From: an uncultured Anaerolineae bacterium
Lineage (GTDB): Bacteria; Chloroflexota; Anaerolineae; Anaerolineales; Villigracilaceae
Assembly (NCBI GenBank): GCA_903854805.1
Contig: CAINXK010000390.1
Span: 1 to 19,876, forward strand
Direction of reading: 5' to 3'
DNA length: 19,876 nucleotides
Under the pieces are notes generated by a model, which was not told where the DNA came from, searched no databases, and saw only the letters and a list, made by a program, of their open reading frames with translations. The position numbers and the translations under genes are program-made. Below are positions 1 to 6,644 of the stretch, one piece after another (the first letter of the stretch is position 1; every line of letters begins with the position of its first letter).

Positions 1-597
1 GCGAAGAATCTGGAAGCCCTGCTGGAATCGCTGAACTTGGAACGAATCACAATGGTCGTCGGTGATTGGGGCGGTCCGATTGGTTTATCCTACGCGATTG
101 CGCATCATGAAAAAATAAAGTCCATTGTCATCACAAACACATGGTTATGGTCTGTGAAAACCGATTGGTACTATCAGGGCTTCAGTGGATTTATGGGTGG
201 CGCGCTGGGGCGTTGGCTGATCCGCAATAAAAACTTTTTTGCCCAAAACGTTGTTTATATGGCGTTTGGCGATAAATCCAAACTCACGCCGCACATTCAT
301 GAACATTATCTCCGGCAGTTTACAAATCCCGAAGAACGCAAAGGCAATTGGGTTTTCCCAAAACAAATCATCGGCGCATCTGATTGGCTGGAATCGCTAT
401 GGAATCAGCGACAAGTTCTGACGGATAAGATCGCCCTCATTGCCTGGGGCGCGAAAGATATTGCCTTTCGCGAGAAGGAACTGAAAACCTGGATTCAGGC
501 TTTCCCGAAAGCCAGAGTAATTCGCTTTCCAAATTCGGGACATTTCATCCCCGAGGAAAATCCCGTTGAATTGGCAGATGCAATCCGAAAGATTTGA
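1..597 (+). CDS. haloalkane dehalogenase-like alpha/beta hydrolase, 3' part only
   Basis: The reading frame is open from base 1, so the start lies outside the window; 198 residues are visible, against about 300 for the family. The nucleophile elbow reads GDWGGPIG, with Asp at visible residue 22 followed by Trp. This Asp-Trp pair is the hallmark of haloalkane dehalogenases, where Asp attacks the carbon-halogen bond and the Trp helps bind halide. A later WGAKDIAF segment carries a candidate acid, and GHFIPEENP near the C-terminus carries the catalytic His. The middle (WLWSVKTDWYYQGF onward) would be the helical cap. A cytoplasmic hydrolase releasing halide from haloalkanes is the best reading. 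Related alpha/beta hydrolases with an Asp nucleophile, such as epoxide hydrolases, are less likely because of the DWGG motif. It converges on the aminotransferase; I see no strong terminator of its own. Confidence 0.8.
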   Translation, partial: AKNLEALLESLNLERITMVVGDWGGPIGLSYAIAHHEKIKSIVITNTWLWSVKTDWYYQGFSGFMGGALGRWLIRNKNFFAQNVVYMAFGDKSKLTPHIHEHYLRQFTNPEERKGNWVFPKQIIGASDWLESLWNQRQVLTDKIALIAWGAKDIAFREKELKTWIQAFPKARVIRFPNSGHFIPEENPVELADAIRKI

Positions 598-766
598 TGA
601 AAACCACAAAATCGAAACTCCCCGAATCATCCCTGCTGAAAAACTCCCGGCATGATTTATGGACAGTTTTTGTGCCGCGTTCTATACATCCTTACATATA
701 GCGCACAAGCATGGCCATATGTGGAATTGTTTGAGAAAATGCCACCCGGCTGAATAAAATTTTGGC

Positions 767-810
767 AATGCCCTCTTTACAACTTCTATATCAGTTGTCA
801 AGAGGGCATT
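767..810 (-). terminator. terminator of the aminotransferase gene, overlapping its stop codon
   Basis: An 11-bp arm AATGCCCTCTT (767-777) pairs with AAGAGGGCATT (800-810). After one mismatch, ACAACT (779-784) pairs with AGTTGT (793-798), leaving an 8-base loop. On the minus strand the 5' arm lies inside the last codons and stop of the aminotransferase (stop at 791-793). A T-rich stretch follows about ten bases beyond the stem. Confidence 0.65.
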
Positions 811-1708
811 CTTCGTCCAATAACGCATTGTAGAGTGCCTGTAAACGCCTGGTCATTGTACCGAGATGCCCATCACCGATGATGCGCCCATCAATTTCTG
901 AAACACAGGCAATCCCACCAAATGTACCGGTCACGAAAGCCTCATCAGCGCTGTAGACATCAAAAAGAGAAAAATCCTTTTCAAAGACAGGGATATTGTT
1001 TCGTTTGCAGAGTTCGATGATATTGCCGCGCGTAATGCCGTTCAGGCAGTATTGCCCGCTGGATGTCCAGACCTGGTCTTCACGCACAATGAAAAAATTT
1101 GTGGAGTTACAGGTGCTGACAAAACCCTGCGGATCCAGCATCAGTGCTTCATTCGCACCGGCTTTGGTAGCCTGAATACAGCTGATGACACAGTTTAATT
1201 TGGAATGTGAGTGAAGCTTCGGGTCAAGCACATCCGGGCGGTCACGGCGAACATGCACTGTGAACAAAGAAATCCCATCTTCCACATCTCGGCTGGGCGC
1301 CTTGTATTCTGCAATGATCACAAGCGTCGGCCCGCCCACATTGGTACGTGGGTCCTGTGAAGGCGATCTTTTGTTGCCTCGCGTAATCATCATGCGAATG
1401 TGAACATTACTGGAATTCATGTTGTTTGCCCTGACGGTCTTGTAGACTTCGTCAATCAGCGCTTCAGCCGGCATTCCCAACGAGTAATCCAGAGCCTTGG
1501 CGTTGGCCTTCAAACGTGAAAGGTGCTGCTTTACGAAAGCCAATTTTCCATTGTGCAGCCGAAAACTTTCCCAAAAACCATCTCCTACCAAAAAAGCACT
1601 ATCAAAAACTGAAACTTTGGCCTCGTAACGAGGAAATAACTCCCCATTAACATAGATAAGAATATCCTGGTTTCTACTATCTTCGACAAATTCATGCGTA
1701 CCACTCAT
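791..1708 (-). CDS. class IV pyridoxal-phosphate aminotransferase (branched-chain or D-amino-acid type)
   Basis: A 305-residue protein, the usual length for fold-type IV aminotransferases, which move amino groups between an amino acid and a 2-oxo acid using PLP. The N-terminal domain has YVNGELFPR and the SVFDSAFLVGDGFWESFR segment typical of the family. The catalytic lysine is most likely K170 in HSHSKLNCV. The EALMLDPQGFVSTCNSTNFFIV block and the GITRGNIIEL and FVTGTFGG motifs around the cofactor phosphate follow. Substrate cannot be settled from sequence: BCAT, D-amino-acid transaminase and aminodeoxychorismate lyase share the fold. The length and TNFFIV motif favour a BCAT-like enzyme. 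A strong AAGGAGG site lies about seven bases before the ATG. It is on the same strand as the upstream PadR operon but separated by about 120 bases. Confidence 0.88.
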   Translation of the reverse strand: MSGTHEFVEDSRNQDILIYVNGELFPRYEAKVSVFDSAFLVGDGFWESFRLHNGKLAFVKQHLSRLKANAKALDYSLGMPAEALIDEVYKTVRANNMNSSNVHIRMMITRGNKRSPSQDPRTNVGGPTLVIIAEYKAPSRDVEDGISLFTVHVRRDRPDVLDPKLHSHSKLNCVISCIQATKAGANEALMLDPQGFVSTCNSTNFFIVREDQVWTSSGQYCLNGITRGNIIELCKRNNIPVFEKDFSLFDVYSADEAFVTGTFGGIACVSEIDGRIIGDGHLGTMTRRLQALYNALLDEECPLDN

Positions 1709-1796
1709 AGAAAAACCTCCTTGTCATCAACAAATGAATATATGGGCAGATTTGCAAACATGGATGTGGGCAAACTATCAGCAGCAACCTTGTAGA

Positions 1797-1825
1797 AAGG
1801 CAGCCGGAGCGAAAGCGCCTGCCTT
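1797..1825 (-). terminator. possible terminator after the PadR operon
   Basis: AAGGCAG (1797-1803) pairs with CTGCCTT (1819-1825) just beyond the stop of the small membrane protein gene. A competing pairing, GCAGCC (1800-1805) with GGCTGC (1826-1831), is mutually exclusive with it. Only a very short T stretch follows on the minus strand, so termination is uncertain. Confidence 0.35.
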
Positions 1826-1832
1826 GGCTGCG

Positions 1833-2135
1833 CTACAGAAACAAATCATCATCTTTTTCGAGCCGATATTTGGAAATGGAATAGATCACCACGCAGATAA
1901 TCCCCATCACAGCAATTTTTACGAAGCCGACCGCAAGCAGAGATAATAAAATCATACCGGTTTCGTTAGCGAAGATACTCGAGAAATTGGTGGTTTTATT
2001 GATCAACAATGCCGCCGGCACGGACAGAGCGCCTACCAGCAAGATGGTAACCGCGACGGCCGTGAAAACGATCCACAGTATATTGCGCAAGTTGCGAAGT
2101 TTCTTTTCTTTTGGTGAAATCGGGTTGGCGTTCAT
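1833..2135 (-). CDS. small two-helix membrane protein paired with PadR regulator
   Basis: A 100-residue protein I do not recognise by family. A basic, hydrophilic N-terminus (about residues 1-18) is followed by a hydrophobic helix at about 19-45. A short polar segment comes next, then a second hydrophobic helix at about 57-87, ending in a charged tail with KYRLEKDDD. That predicts two transmembrane segments with both ends on the same side, probably cytoplasmic. The start follows the PadR stop by three bases, with AAAGGA upstream, so the two genes are almost certainly co-transcribed and translationally coupled. Small membrane proteins encoded next to PadR-like regulators are common; the pair often responds to envelope stress or antimicrobial compounds, but nothing here proves that. 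Confidence 0.75.
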   Translation of the reverse strand: MNANPISPKEKKLRNLRNILWIVFTAVAVTILLVGALSVPAALLINKTTNFSSIFANETGMILLSLLAVGFVKIAVMGIICVVIYSISKYRLEKDDDLFL

Positions 2136-2138
2136 TGG

Positions 2139-2531
2139 TTATCCTTTCTTGTTTCCATCGGATGAAAGCGTTTTTTGGATGAGATCGGCCACATCCGGCT
2201 GTTCGAAGACCAGGATGTTGCGGGTGATGAAACGGGTGAGCAAATCATGGCCCAGGTCGGTAAGGAAAAAATATCTCCTGTTCGGACCGGTCTCGGAGGG
2301 CAGCACTTCGCTGTCGACAATCCCGGAATCCGCCAGCCGGTTGAGGGAGCGGTAGATACTGTTCTCGTCGGCGTTGATCGTGTTCCGGCTCATTTCGGTG
2401 ATGGCGGCTTTGATCTCGTATGGATAAGCCTTGCGTTGAGCGAGCAACAACAGCAGCCAGAAACTGAGCAGTCCCTTTTTATAATTTTCTTCCCATTGGA
2501 CCAACAGGTTTTCAAGATTGTTTTGATCCAT
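2139..2531 (-). CDS. PadR-family transcriptional regulator
   Basis: A 130-residue protein starting MDQNNLENLL. The start at 2531 is chosen over an upstream ATG at 2573 because it has AAGGAG at the correct distance, and the longer version would run through the operator palindrome. Residues about 20-95 form a winged helix: KGLLSFWLLLLLAQRKAYPYEIKAAI is the typical PadR opening and NSIYRSLNRLADSGIVDSE the recognition helix and start of the wing, with GPNRRYFFLTDLG as the wing. The C-terminal helices are for dimerisation. PadR proteins are usually repressors relieved by small ligands, commonly autoregulated. The perfect inverted repeat immediately upstream is the obvious binding site. The small membrane protein gene follows by three bases. 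Confidence 0.88.
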   Translation of the reverse strand: MDQNNLENLLVQWEENYKKGLLSFWLLLLLAQRKAYPYEIKAAITEMSRNTINADENSIYRSLNRLADSGIVDSEVLPSETGPNRRYFFLTDLGHDLLTRFITRNILVFEQPDVADLIQKTLSSDGNKKG

Positions 2532-2537
2532 AATGCT

Positions 2538-2580
2538 CCTTCCATTGGTATTATACCATAAGTATAATACCAATGGAAGG
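2538..2580. promoter_or_regulatory. perfect 19-bp inverted repeat: putative PadR operator with overlapping promoters
   Basis: CCTTCCATTGGTATTATAC (2538-2556) and its exact reverse complement (2562-2580) are separated by five bases, CATAA. Each strand carries TATAAT with TTCCAT 17 bases upstream: plus 2540-2545 and 2563-2568, minus 2578-2573 and 2555-2550. The minus promoter would drive padR with a leader of only about 12 bases, and the repeat also touches the ribosome binding site. Direct repression by a PadR dimer or tetramer is inferred. Confidence 0.75.
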
Positions 2581-2724
2581 ATATGTGAAACGGATAATTA
2601 CTCACAGCTCGTTGGCTCAAGCCTTATTCAGCCTGGTTTTGCCATGGGGGATTTTGGTAAACATGCATGACGTTAACGAATATCGCGCCCGTTTGTCCGC
2701 ATTTTTTATCAAGCCAGTAAATTA

Positions 2725-2760
2725 CAAAGAGCCTTCCAAACCGATCTGGAAGGCTCTTTG
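2725..2760 (-). terminator. terminator of the tetR gene
   Basis: CAAAGAGCCTTCCA (2725-2738) pairs perfectly with TGGAAGGCTCTTTG (2747-2760) around an 8-base loop. It lies about 70 bases beyond the TetR stop codon on the minus strand, and a T-rich tract follows in that direction. Confidence 0.65.
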
Positions 2761-2831
2761 CAATATGTGGTCACTGTCTGGCAGCCCTGCTGCCGCCGGG
2801 CAAAGACTCCCAGGTGCATGCTGGCAAATGC

Positions 2832-3422
2832 TCAGGCTGGCTGGGCGATACTCAAAATGGCGTTGATCAGTGGCGTGATCTTGCTCGCAAAGCTTTCCAC
2901 GGCCGGGCGCTTCTTATCATGGTTCCACTCCTGGGCCAGACCATAGATGGCCCAACTGGCCGCAATCCCAATTGTCTGGGGGTCAGAGCCGAATTCGGTT
3001 TTTTCGCCCCAGGCTTGGAGCACATCCTGAACCTGTTTTTTAACCGCCATCTCTACCAGCGCCTCAAATTGTTGGTCGGCTGGGCGTGATTCGCAGTGTG
3101 AAGTGGAAAACAGGATGAAATCAGCCACCGTAATGATCAGTGAGTTCAGGTTTTCCGGGCTGTAATGGCAGATGCTCAACATGCGTTTTTCCAGTTCCTG
3201 GCGGAAGAGCTGGCTGATGTTGTAATCCAGCAGGGCGTATTTATCGGGAAAGTGCAGGTAAAACGTAGTCCGGTTAACGCCCGCTTTCTCAGTGATATCC
3301 TGCACAGATATGCCCTGGAAATTTTTTTCTGCCAGGACATCCGATAAGGCCTGGCCCAGCATGCCGCGCGTGCGCCGGATGCGCGGATCAACTCTTTCTT
3401 CAACAAGCGGGTTAGACGACAT
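2832..3422 (-). CDS. TetR/AcrR-family transcriptional repressor
   Basis: A 196-residue protein, normal for TetR regulators. The N-terminal DNA-binding domain (about residues 12-60) includes RRTRGMLGQALSDVLAEKNF, then the helix-turn-helix SVQDITEKAGVNRTTFYLHF and the following DKYALLDYN. The rest is a helical ligand-binding and dimerisation domain with no recognisable ligand signature. The start has GGAG a few bases upstream. The gene is divergent from the oxidoreductase/VOC operon and shares with it an intergenic region that holds a dyad symmetric to both promoters, so it likely represses itself and that operon. By analogy with regulators of catE-like operons, the inducer may be a quinone or catechol, which is a guess. 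Confidence 0.9.
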   Translation of the reverse strand: MSSNPLVEERVDPRIRRTRGMLGQALSDVLAEKNFQGISVQDITEKAGVNRTTFYLHFPDKYALLDYNISQLFRQELEKRMLSICHYSPENLNSLIITVADFILFSTSHCESRPADQQFEALVEMAVKKQVQDVLQAWGEKTEFGSDPQTIGIAASWAIYGLAQEWNHDKKRPAVESFASKITPLINAILSIAQPA

Positions 3423-3433
3423 TACTTCTCCAG

Positions 3434-3449
3434 TGTCGATTACTCGACA
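3434..3449. promoter_or_regulatory. short dyad in the tetR leader, possible secondary operator
   Basis: TGTCGA (3434-3439) and TCGACA (3444-3449) form a 6-bp inverted repeat around TTAC, directly upstream of the TetR ribosome binding site. Its TGTCGA element also occurs at one end of the main intergenic dyad (3524-3529), which suggests related recognition. Evidence is sequence symmetry only. Confidence 0.4.
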
Positions 3450-3467
3450 AATTCTTCTTATTGACGT

Positions 3468-3559
3468 TTGACTTTATGGTCCTGTGAAAGTATATTATAG
3501 ACAGTCGTTGAATAAACAACGTATGTCGATAATATATCATCTTCCAAGAGGCGCGTCAA
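3468..3559. promoter_or_regulatory. divergent promoters sharing one central operator (tetR / oxidoreductase operon)
   Basis: The plus promoter is TTGACT (3468-3473), 17 bases, TATATT (3491-3496), driving the oxidoreductase operon. The minus promoter is TTGACG (3559-3554), 17 bases, TATATT (3536-3531), driving tetR. Both are exactly symmetric about 3513.5. On the same axis lies an imperfect dyad: GACAGTCGTTG (3500-3510), six bases, CAACGTATGTC (3517-3527), with nine of eleven pairs matching. That places it over both expected transcription start points, an ideal site for one repressor to close both promoters. Confidence 0.8.
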
Positions 3560-3600
3560 GCTGAGCCCTCATATCACACAAAATAAATAGGAGTACTACA

Positions 3601-4245
3601 ATGAATACTACAATTATTGGCGCAGGCAACATGGGCCGCGGTATCGGAACTCGTTTCGCCGCTGGTGGTCACTCGGTTACCTTCGTGGATGCTAATCTCG
3701 AAATTGCCCAAAAAGCTGCCGAAGTTGTCCGGGCGGCTGCCAAGCAGGGTGCAAGCGTCAGCGCTGCCAGCCTGGGCGATGTGGTTCTTGGTGATGTGGT
3801 TGTGCTGGCGGTCTGGCATGGTGTCAATATCGATCTGGTCAAGCAGCTTGGTAAAAAACTGGCAGGCAAGGTAGTTGTGGATATCGCTAACCCGCTGAAT
3901 TCCAGCTATGATGGGCTGACGACTGCCCCCGATAGCTCATCAGCCGAGGATGTTGCCAAAGCTGCCACAGCCGGTGCCAGGGTTGTCAAGGCTTTCAATA
4001 CCACCTTTGCCGGAACATTGTTAGCCGGGCAGGTAGCCGGACAACAGTTGGATGTGTTCATTGCCGGTGACGATGCCGATGCAAAGGCCCTGGTGGCTCA
4101 ATTGGTGACGGATGGCGGCATGCGTGCCATTGATACCGGTCCTCTGCACCGCTCGCGCCAGATCGAAGGTATGCAGCTGCTCCAGATCATTCTGCAGGGC
4201 AGCCTGGCTACCAATTGGGGCAGCGCAATAAAGATCATTGCCTAA
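3601..4245 (+). CDS. NADP(F420)-type Rossmann oxidoreductase
   Basis: A 214-residue protein of the NADP oxidoreductase/coenzyme F420-dependent family. It opens with the dinucleotide-binding loop GAGNMGRGIGTRFAAGGHSV, continues with VVLAVWH and KVVVDIANPLN, and has the characteristic VKAFNTTFAGTL block around residue 130, with a C-terminal helical region. Family members transfer hydride between NADPH and F420 or, in many bacteria, act on unknown substrates; F420 use is not shown here. AGGAG lies about eight bases before the ATG. It is the first gene of the operon facing tetR; the next gene starts 67 bases on, with a strong hairpin between. Association with a TetR regulator and a catechol-dioxygenase-like VOC protein suggests a role in reducing or detoxifying quinoid or electrophilic aromatics. 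Confidence 0.85.
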   Translation: MNTTIIGAGNMGRGIGTRFAAGGHSVTFVDANLEIAQKAAEVVRAAAKQGASVSAASLGDVVLGDVVVLAVWHGVNIDLVKQLGKKLAGKVVVDIANPLNSSYDGLTTAPDSSSAEDVAKAATAGARVVKAFNTTFAGTLLAGQVAGQQLDVFIAGDDADAKALVAQLVTDGGMRAIDTGPLHRSRQIEGMQLLQIILQGSLATNWGSAIKIIA

Positions 4246-4254
4246 ATATTTTAT

Positions 4255-4289
4255 GCACCCGTGGCAGGCTTTTAACCTGCCACGGGTGC
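4255..4289 (+). other. perfect intercistronic hairpin within the oxidoreductase-VOC operon
   Basis: GCACCCGTGGCAGG (4255-4268) pairs perfectly with CCTGCCACGGGTGC (4276-4289) around a 7-base loop. It sits between the stop of the oxidoreductase and the ribosome binding site of the VOC gene. No T-run follows on either strand, so it is a poor intrinsic terminator; an mRNA processing or stabilising structure is more likely. Confidence 0.7.
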
Positions 4290-4312
4290 TCCGAAATGAA
4301 GGAAATCGAATC

Positions 4313-5227
4313 ATGAAAACACAACCACAAACTTCTACCCAAACTGAATACTCCATCCACCCTGCAACCTTGCTTGGGCATGTTTCACTGACCGTGGCAA
4401 ACCTGGATAACCAGATCGCATTCTACGAACAGGCGCTCGGCTTTCGGCTGCACTGGCGTGAAGGAAAGCGGGCCGGCTTGGGCGCGGGCGCTGCTGACTT
4501 GCTGCAATTGGTGGAAGAACCTGATAGTAAGAAATATCAGCGTGTCACCGGGTTGTACCATTTCGCGATTGTTTTTCCAAGCCGGCGTGAATTGGCGCGG
4601 GCCGTGGCGCGTTTGTTTGCCATCAAGGTTCGCAACTACCCTACCGACCATATCAATACCAAGACCACATATCTGAGCGATCCGGAAGGAAATGGGATCG
4701 AGTTGTACGCAGAATCCCCTGAAGATGGCACGTTTGTGATCGAAAATGGGGATTTTGTCACCCGCCGGGCGGATGGCAGCCTGAGCGATGGGCGCGAAGC
4801 CCTGGACGTCCACGCATTGTTCAGCCACTTGCTGGCGGATGACAAATTGGATGTTCCCATCCCTGAAGGAACACGCCTCGGGCACATGCATCTCCACGTC
4901 CGAAATGTGCAGGAAGCTGTAGATTTTTATCATGGCTTGCTGGGCTTCGATCTGATCGGGTTTTCCAGTACCTTCCAGGCGGCTTTTGTCAGCGCTGGCG
5001 GCTACCATCACCACATCGGGTTAAATGCCTGGCAGGGTGCCGGTGCTCCGCCGCCGCCTGCCGATGCGGTCGGCCTGCGTTATTTCAGTGTTACTTTACC
5101 TGACCAACAGTCCCTGGACGAAATCAGCGCGCGCCTGGCCGCCGCCAGCATTGCAGTTAATCAGACCGACCACGGTCTGTTGCTGCATGACCCATCTGAA
5201 AATGGGATTATGTTGACGGTCAAATAG
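4313..5227 (+). CDS. two-domain VOC protein, CatE-like ring-cleavage dioxygenase/glyoxalase family
   Basis: A 304-residue protein with two vicinal-oxygen-chelate modules. The start at 4313 is chosen because AAGGAA lies eight bases upstream; an in-frame upstream ATG at 4238 overlaps the previous gene and would place the hairpin inside coding sequence. The N-terminal module has candidate metal ligands H23 (LLGHVSLTV), H83 (LYHFAIVF) and E130 (EGNGIELY). The C-terminal module has LGHMHLHV and YHHHIGLNAW, but its last position is M300 (ENGIMLTV), so it lacks the acidic ligand and the active metal site is probably N-terminal. The layout matches Bacillus CatE/MhqO-type proteins that cleave catechols or hydroquinones. 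Glyoxalase-like thiol-adduct chemistry is the alternative. Co-regulation with the upstream oxidoreductase is inferred. Confidence 0.85.
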   Translation: MKTQPQTSTQTEYSIHPATLLGHVSLTVANLDNQIAFYEQALGFRLHWREGKRAGLGAGAADLLQLVEEPDSKKYQRVTGLYHFAIVFPSRRELARAVARLFAIKVRNYPTDHINTKTTYLSDPEGNGIELYAESPEDGTFVIENGDFVTRRADGSLSDGREALDVHALFSHLLADDKLDVPIPEGTRLGHMHLHVRNVQEAVDFYHGLLGFDLIGFSSTFQAAFVSAGGYHHHIGLNAWQGAGAPPPPADAVGLRYFSVTLPDQQSLDEISARLAAASIAVNQTDHGLLLHDPSENGIMLTVK

Positions 5228-5251
5228 ATGGTTTTGATTTGATAACAGCTC

Positions 5252-5287
5252 AAAGGGCTTTCCATGCAGTCATGGTTAGCCCTTTTC
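5252..5287 (+). terminator. terminator of the VOC operon
   Basis: AAAGGGCT (5252-5259) pairs with AGCCCTTT (5278-5285). After a two-base internal mismatch, CCATG (5262-5266) pairs with CATGG (5271-5275) around CAGT. Four T residues end the stem. It lies 24 bases after the VOC stop. Confidence 0.75.
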
Positions 5288-5471
5288 AATGAAAGGTCTG
5301 GGTCAGATTGGGTTATGCGCGTTTGCGGCTCTTGTGGCTGGCTCTTCCCGCAGTTGCTTATTTTTGCTCGTTGCTTTGCGTACGTAACCATAACCACAAC
5401 ATAACCATGCGGGGAAGTAAGTGCTCTGTTCAGCTTTTGGGATCTTGTGCAGCACCGCCGCTGATAATAAA
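5288..5471. other. convergent intergenic stretch without a recognisable gene
   Basis: Between the two terminators I find no ORF with a ribosome binding site and no RNA gene. A short imperfect repetition of ATAACCA occurs around 5388-5408. Nothing else stands out. Confidence 0.5.
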
Positions 5472-5509
5472 AAACACGGGCAGGCAGGTTTTCCTGTTTG
5501 CCCGTGTTT
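5472..5509 (-). terminator. terminator of the SPFH gene
   Basis: AAACACGGGCA (5472-5482) pairs with TGCCCGTGTTT (5499-5509), and after a small internal mismatch CAGG pairs with CCTG around TTTT. On the minus strand the stem runs into a T-rich tail. The SPFH stop codon is 21 bases upstream. Confidence 0.8.
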
Positions 5510-5530
5510 CTATGTTAGTTTAGGTGCGGC

Positions 5531-6610
5531 TTAGCTTTTGAGGAATTCTTCCAACGAAGATTTGCTGATGCGGTAGGCGCTGCCTAGTTTTTTGGCCTTC
5601 AGGTCGCCGGAGGTGATGGCGGCCATGACGTCCTCTTCTGAAACGCGCAGGATCGCGGCGGCTTCGGAGGGGGTCATTACATCTGGGGTGCCGTTGGCTG
5701 CGGCTGCGCCATTGGCTGCAGCCTGGGCTTGCTGTTGCTGCTGTTGCTGTTGTTGAGGCTGCTGTATGCCGCCTTGCAAGGCCTGGCCCATCAGATTGCC
5801 AATGCCTATTCCGGCGCCTATTCCGGCTGTCAGCCCGGCGCCGCCGCTCGGGTTGTTAGCGGCATCTCGCATGGCGTCCGCAGCTTGCAGCTGGGTGTAA
5901 ACATTCATATCGAGCATGCCCATGTCGCGCAGTTCCTGGGCAGATTTATCTGAGGGCTTCAAGTTGCCGATGTAGAAGGTCTTGAGCAACAAGCCGAGCG
6001 CAGCGAAATCATCCTGGGCTTTGGCGCGTACACCGGCGCCGAGTTCTTCGGTCAGCCCAATCAGCTCAAGAACGCTTCTCTTGGCGCCGGTTTCGCCGAG
6101 CAGATCCTGCAGCTTGGAGAGTAGGACGGTCCGAACACGATCCTCAATCTCGGTTGTGCGGAAAATGGCCTGCTTACCGACGATATTGGTCACAAATAAC
6201 TGCGGGTCAGAGACCTGGTAAGAATAGGTGCCAAAGCCTTGCAGCAGCGCCACACCCAGACCCATGCCCGGGTTGCGGACGATGATCGGTTGGGGCGTGC
6301 CCCATTTCTTGTTGGCGAATTCCTTCAGCGAAACGAAGTAGACTTCGGCGGGGAAGGGGGTGCGGTCATTGAAAGCCTTACCGATGAAATCAATCAGTTT
6401 TGGGACGTTGGCGGTCACAAGTGTGTGCATACCTGGGCCAAAAACATCCAGTGCCTGGCCATTGCGGAAGAATACCGCAGCCTGTCCATCTCGGACGATT
6501 AATTGCGAACCAATGCGATAATCGCCAATGCCGCTGTCATCCGGAAAACGATGGACGATTTCATCCACCATTTCATTGCGATATTCGATTACATCAAAAA
6601 TCCTGGCCAT
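5531..6610 (-). CDS. SPFH (virion-core/YdjI-type) protein with poly-Gln linker and C-terminal excisionase-like HTH
   Basis: A 359-residue protein. Residues about 20-240 form an SPFH/band-7 domain of the virion-core P7A/YdjI subfamily: MARIFDVIEYRNEMVDEIVHRFP, the ALDVFGPGMHTLVTANVP segment, and the helical ELGAGVRAKAQDDFAALGLLL stretch. A glycine-rich segment (about 255-282, GIGAGIGIGNLMGQ) follows, then poly-Gln at 283-294 encoded by mixed CAG/CAA codons, an Ala/Asn-rich linker, and residues 312-359. These last read MTPSEAAAILRVSEEDVMAA ending YRISKSSLEEFLKS, the excisionase/MerR-like HTH_17 fold. YdjI-type proteins often end in a zinc ribbon instead. SPFH proteins form membrane-associated oligomers; I see no transmembrane helix. 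The start has AAAGGAGA five bases upstream and a near-consensus promoter. It is probably transcribed alone. Confidence 0.85.
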   Translation of the reverse strand: MARIFDVIEYRNEMVDEIVHRFPDDSGIGDYRIGSQLIVRDGQAAVFFRNGQALDVFGPGMHTLVTANVPKLIDFIGKAFNDRTPFPAEVYFVSLKEFANKKWGTPQPIIVRNPGMGLGVALLQGFGTYSYQVSDPQLFVTNIVGKQAIFRTTEIEDRVRTVLLSKLQDLLGETGAKRSVLELIGLTEELGAGVRAKAQDDFAALGLLLKTFYIGNLKPSDKSAQELRDMGMLDMNVYTQLQAADAMRDAANNPSGGAGLTAGIGAGIGIGNLMGQALQGGIQQPQQQQQQQQQAQAAANGAAAANGTPDVMTPSEAAAILRVSEEDVMAAITSGDLKAKKLGSAYRISKSSLEEFLKS

Positions 6611-6644
6611 GATATTCTCCTTTAGACATTATATTGACGATTTT

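Noticed and set aside
1..600. depletion of GANTC as evidence for a restriction system
   Set aside because: Several GAATC and GATTC sites are present in the first 600 bases, so there is no sign of avoidance.
639..671. weak AT-rich stem after the dehalogenase-like gene
   Set aside because: Seven A-T-dominated pairs around a 19-base loop are too unstable to call a terminator.
2573..2866. 97-residue plus-strand reading frame starting in the PadR palindrome
   Set aside because: No ribosome binding site, it runs through the tetR terminator stem and into the 3' end of tetR, and it resembles no protein family.
4385..5014. 209-residue minus-strand frame opposite the VOC gene
   Set aside because: The plus strand encodes two recognisable VOC modules; the minus frame has no start site or family signal.
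5728..5764. trinucleotide repeat as a CRISPR-like or mobile repeat
   Set aside because: It is an in-frame mix of CAG and CAA codons for poly-Gln in the SPFH gene.
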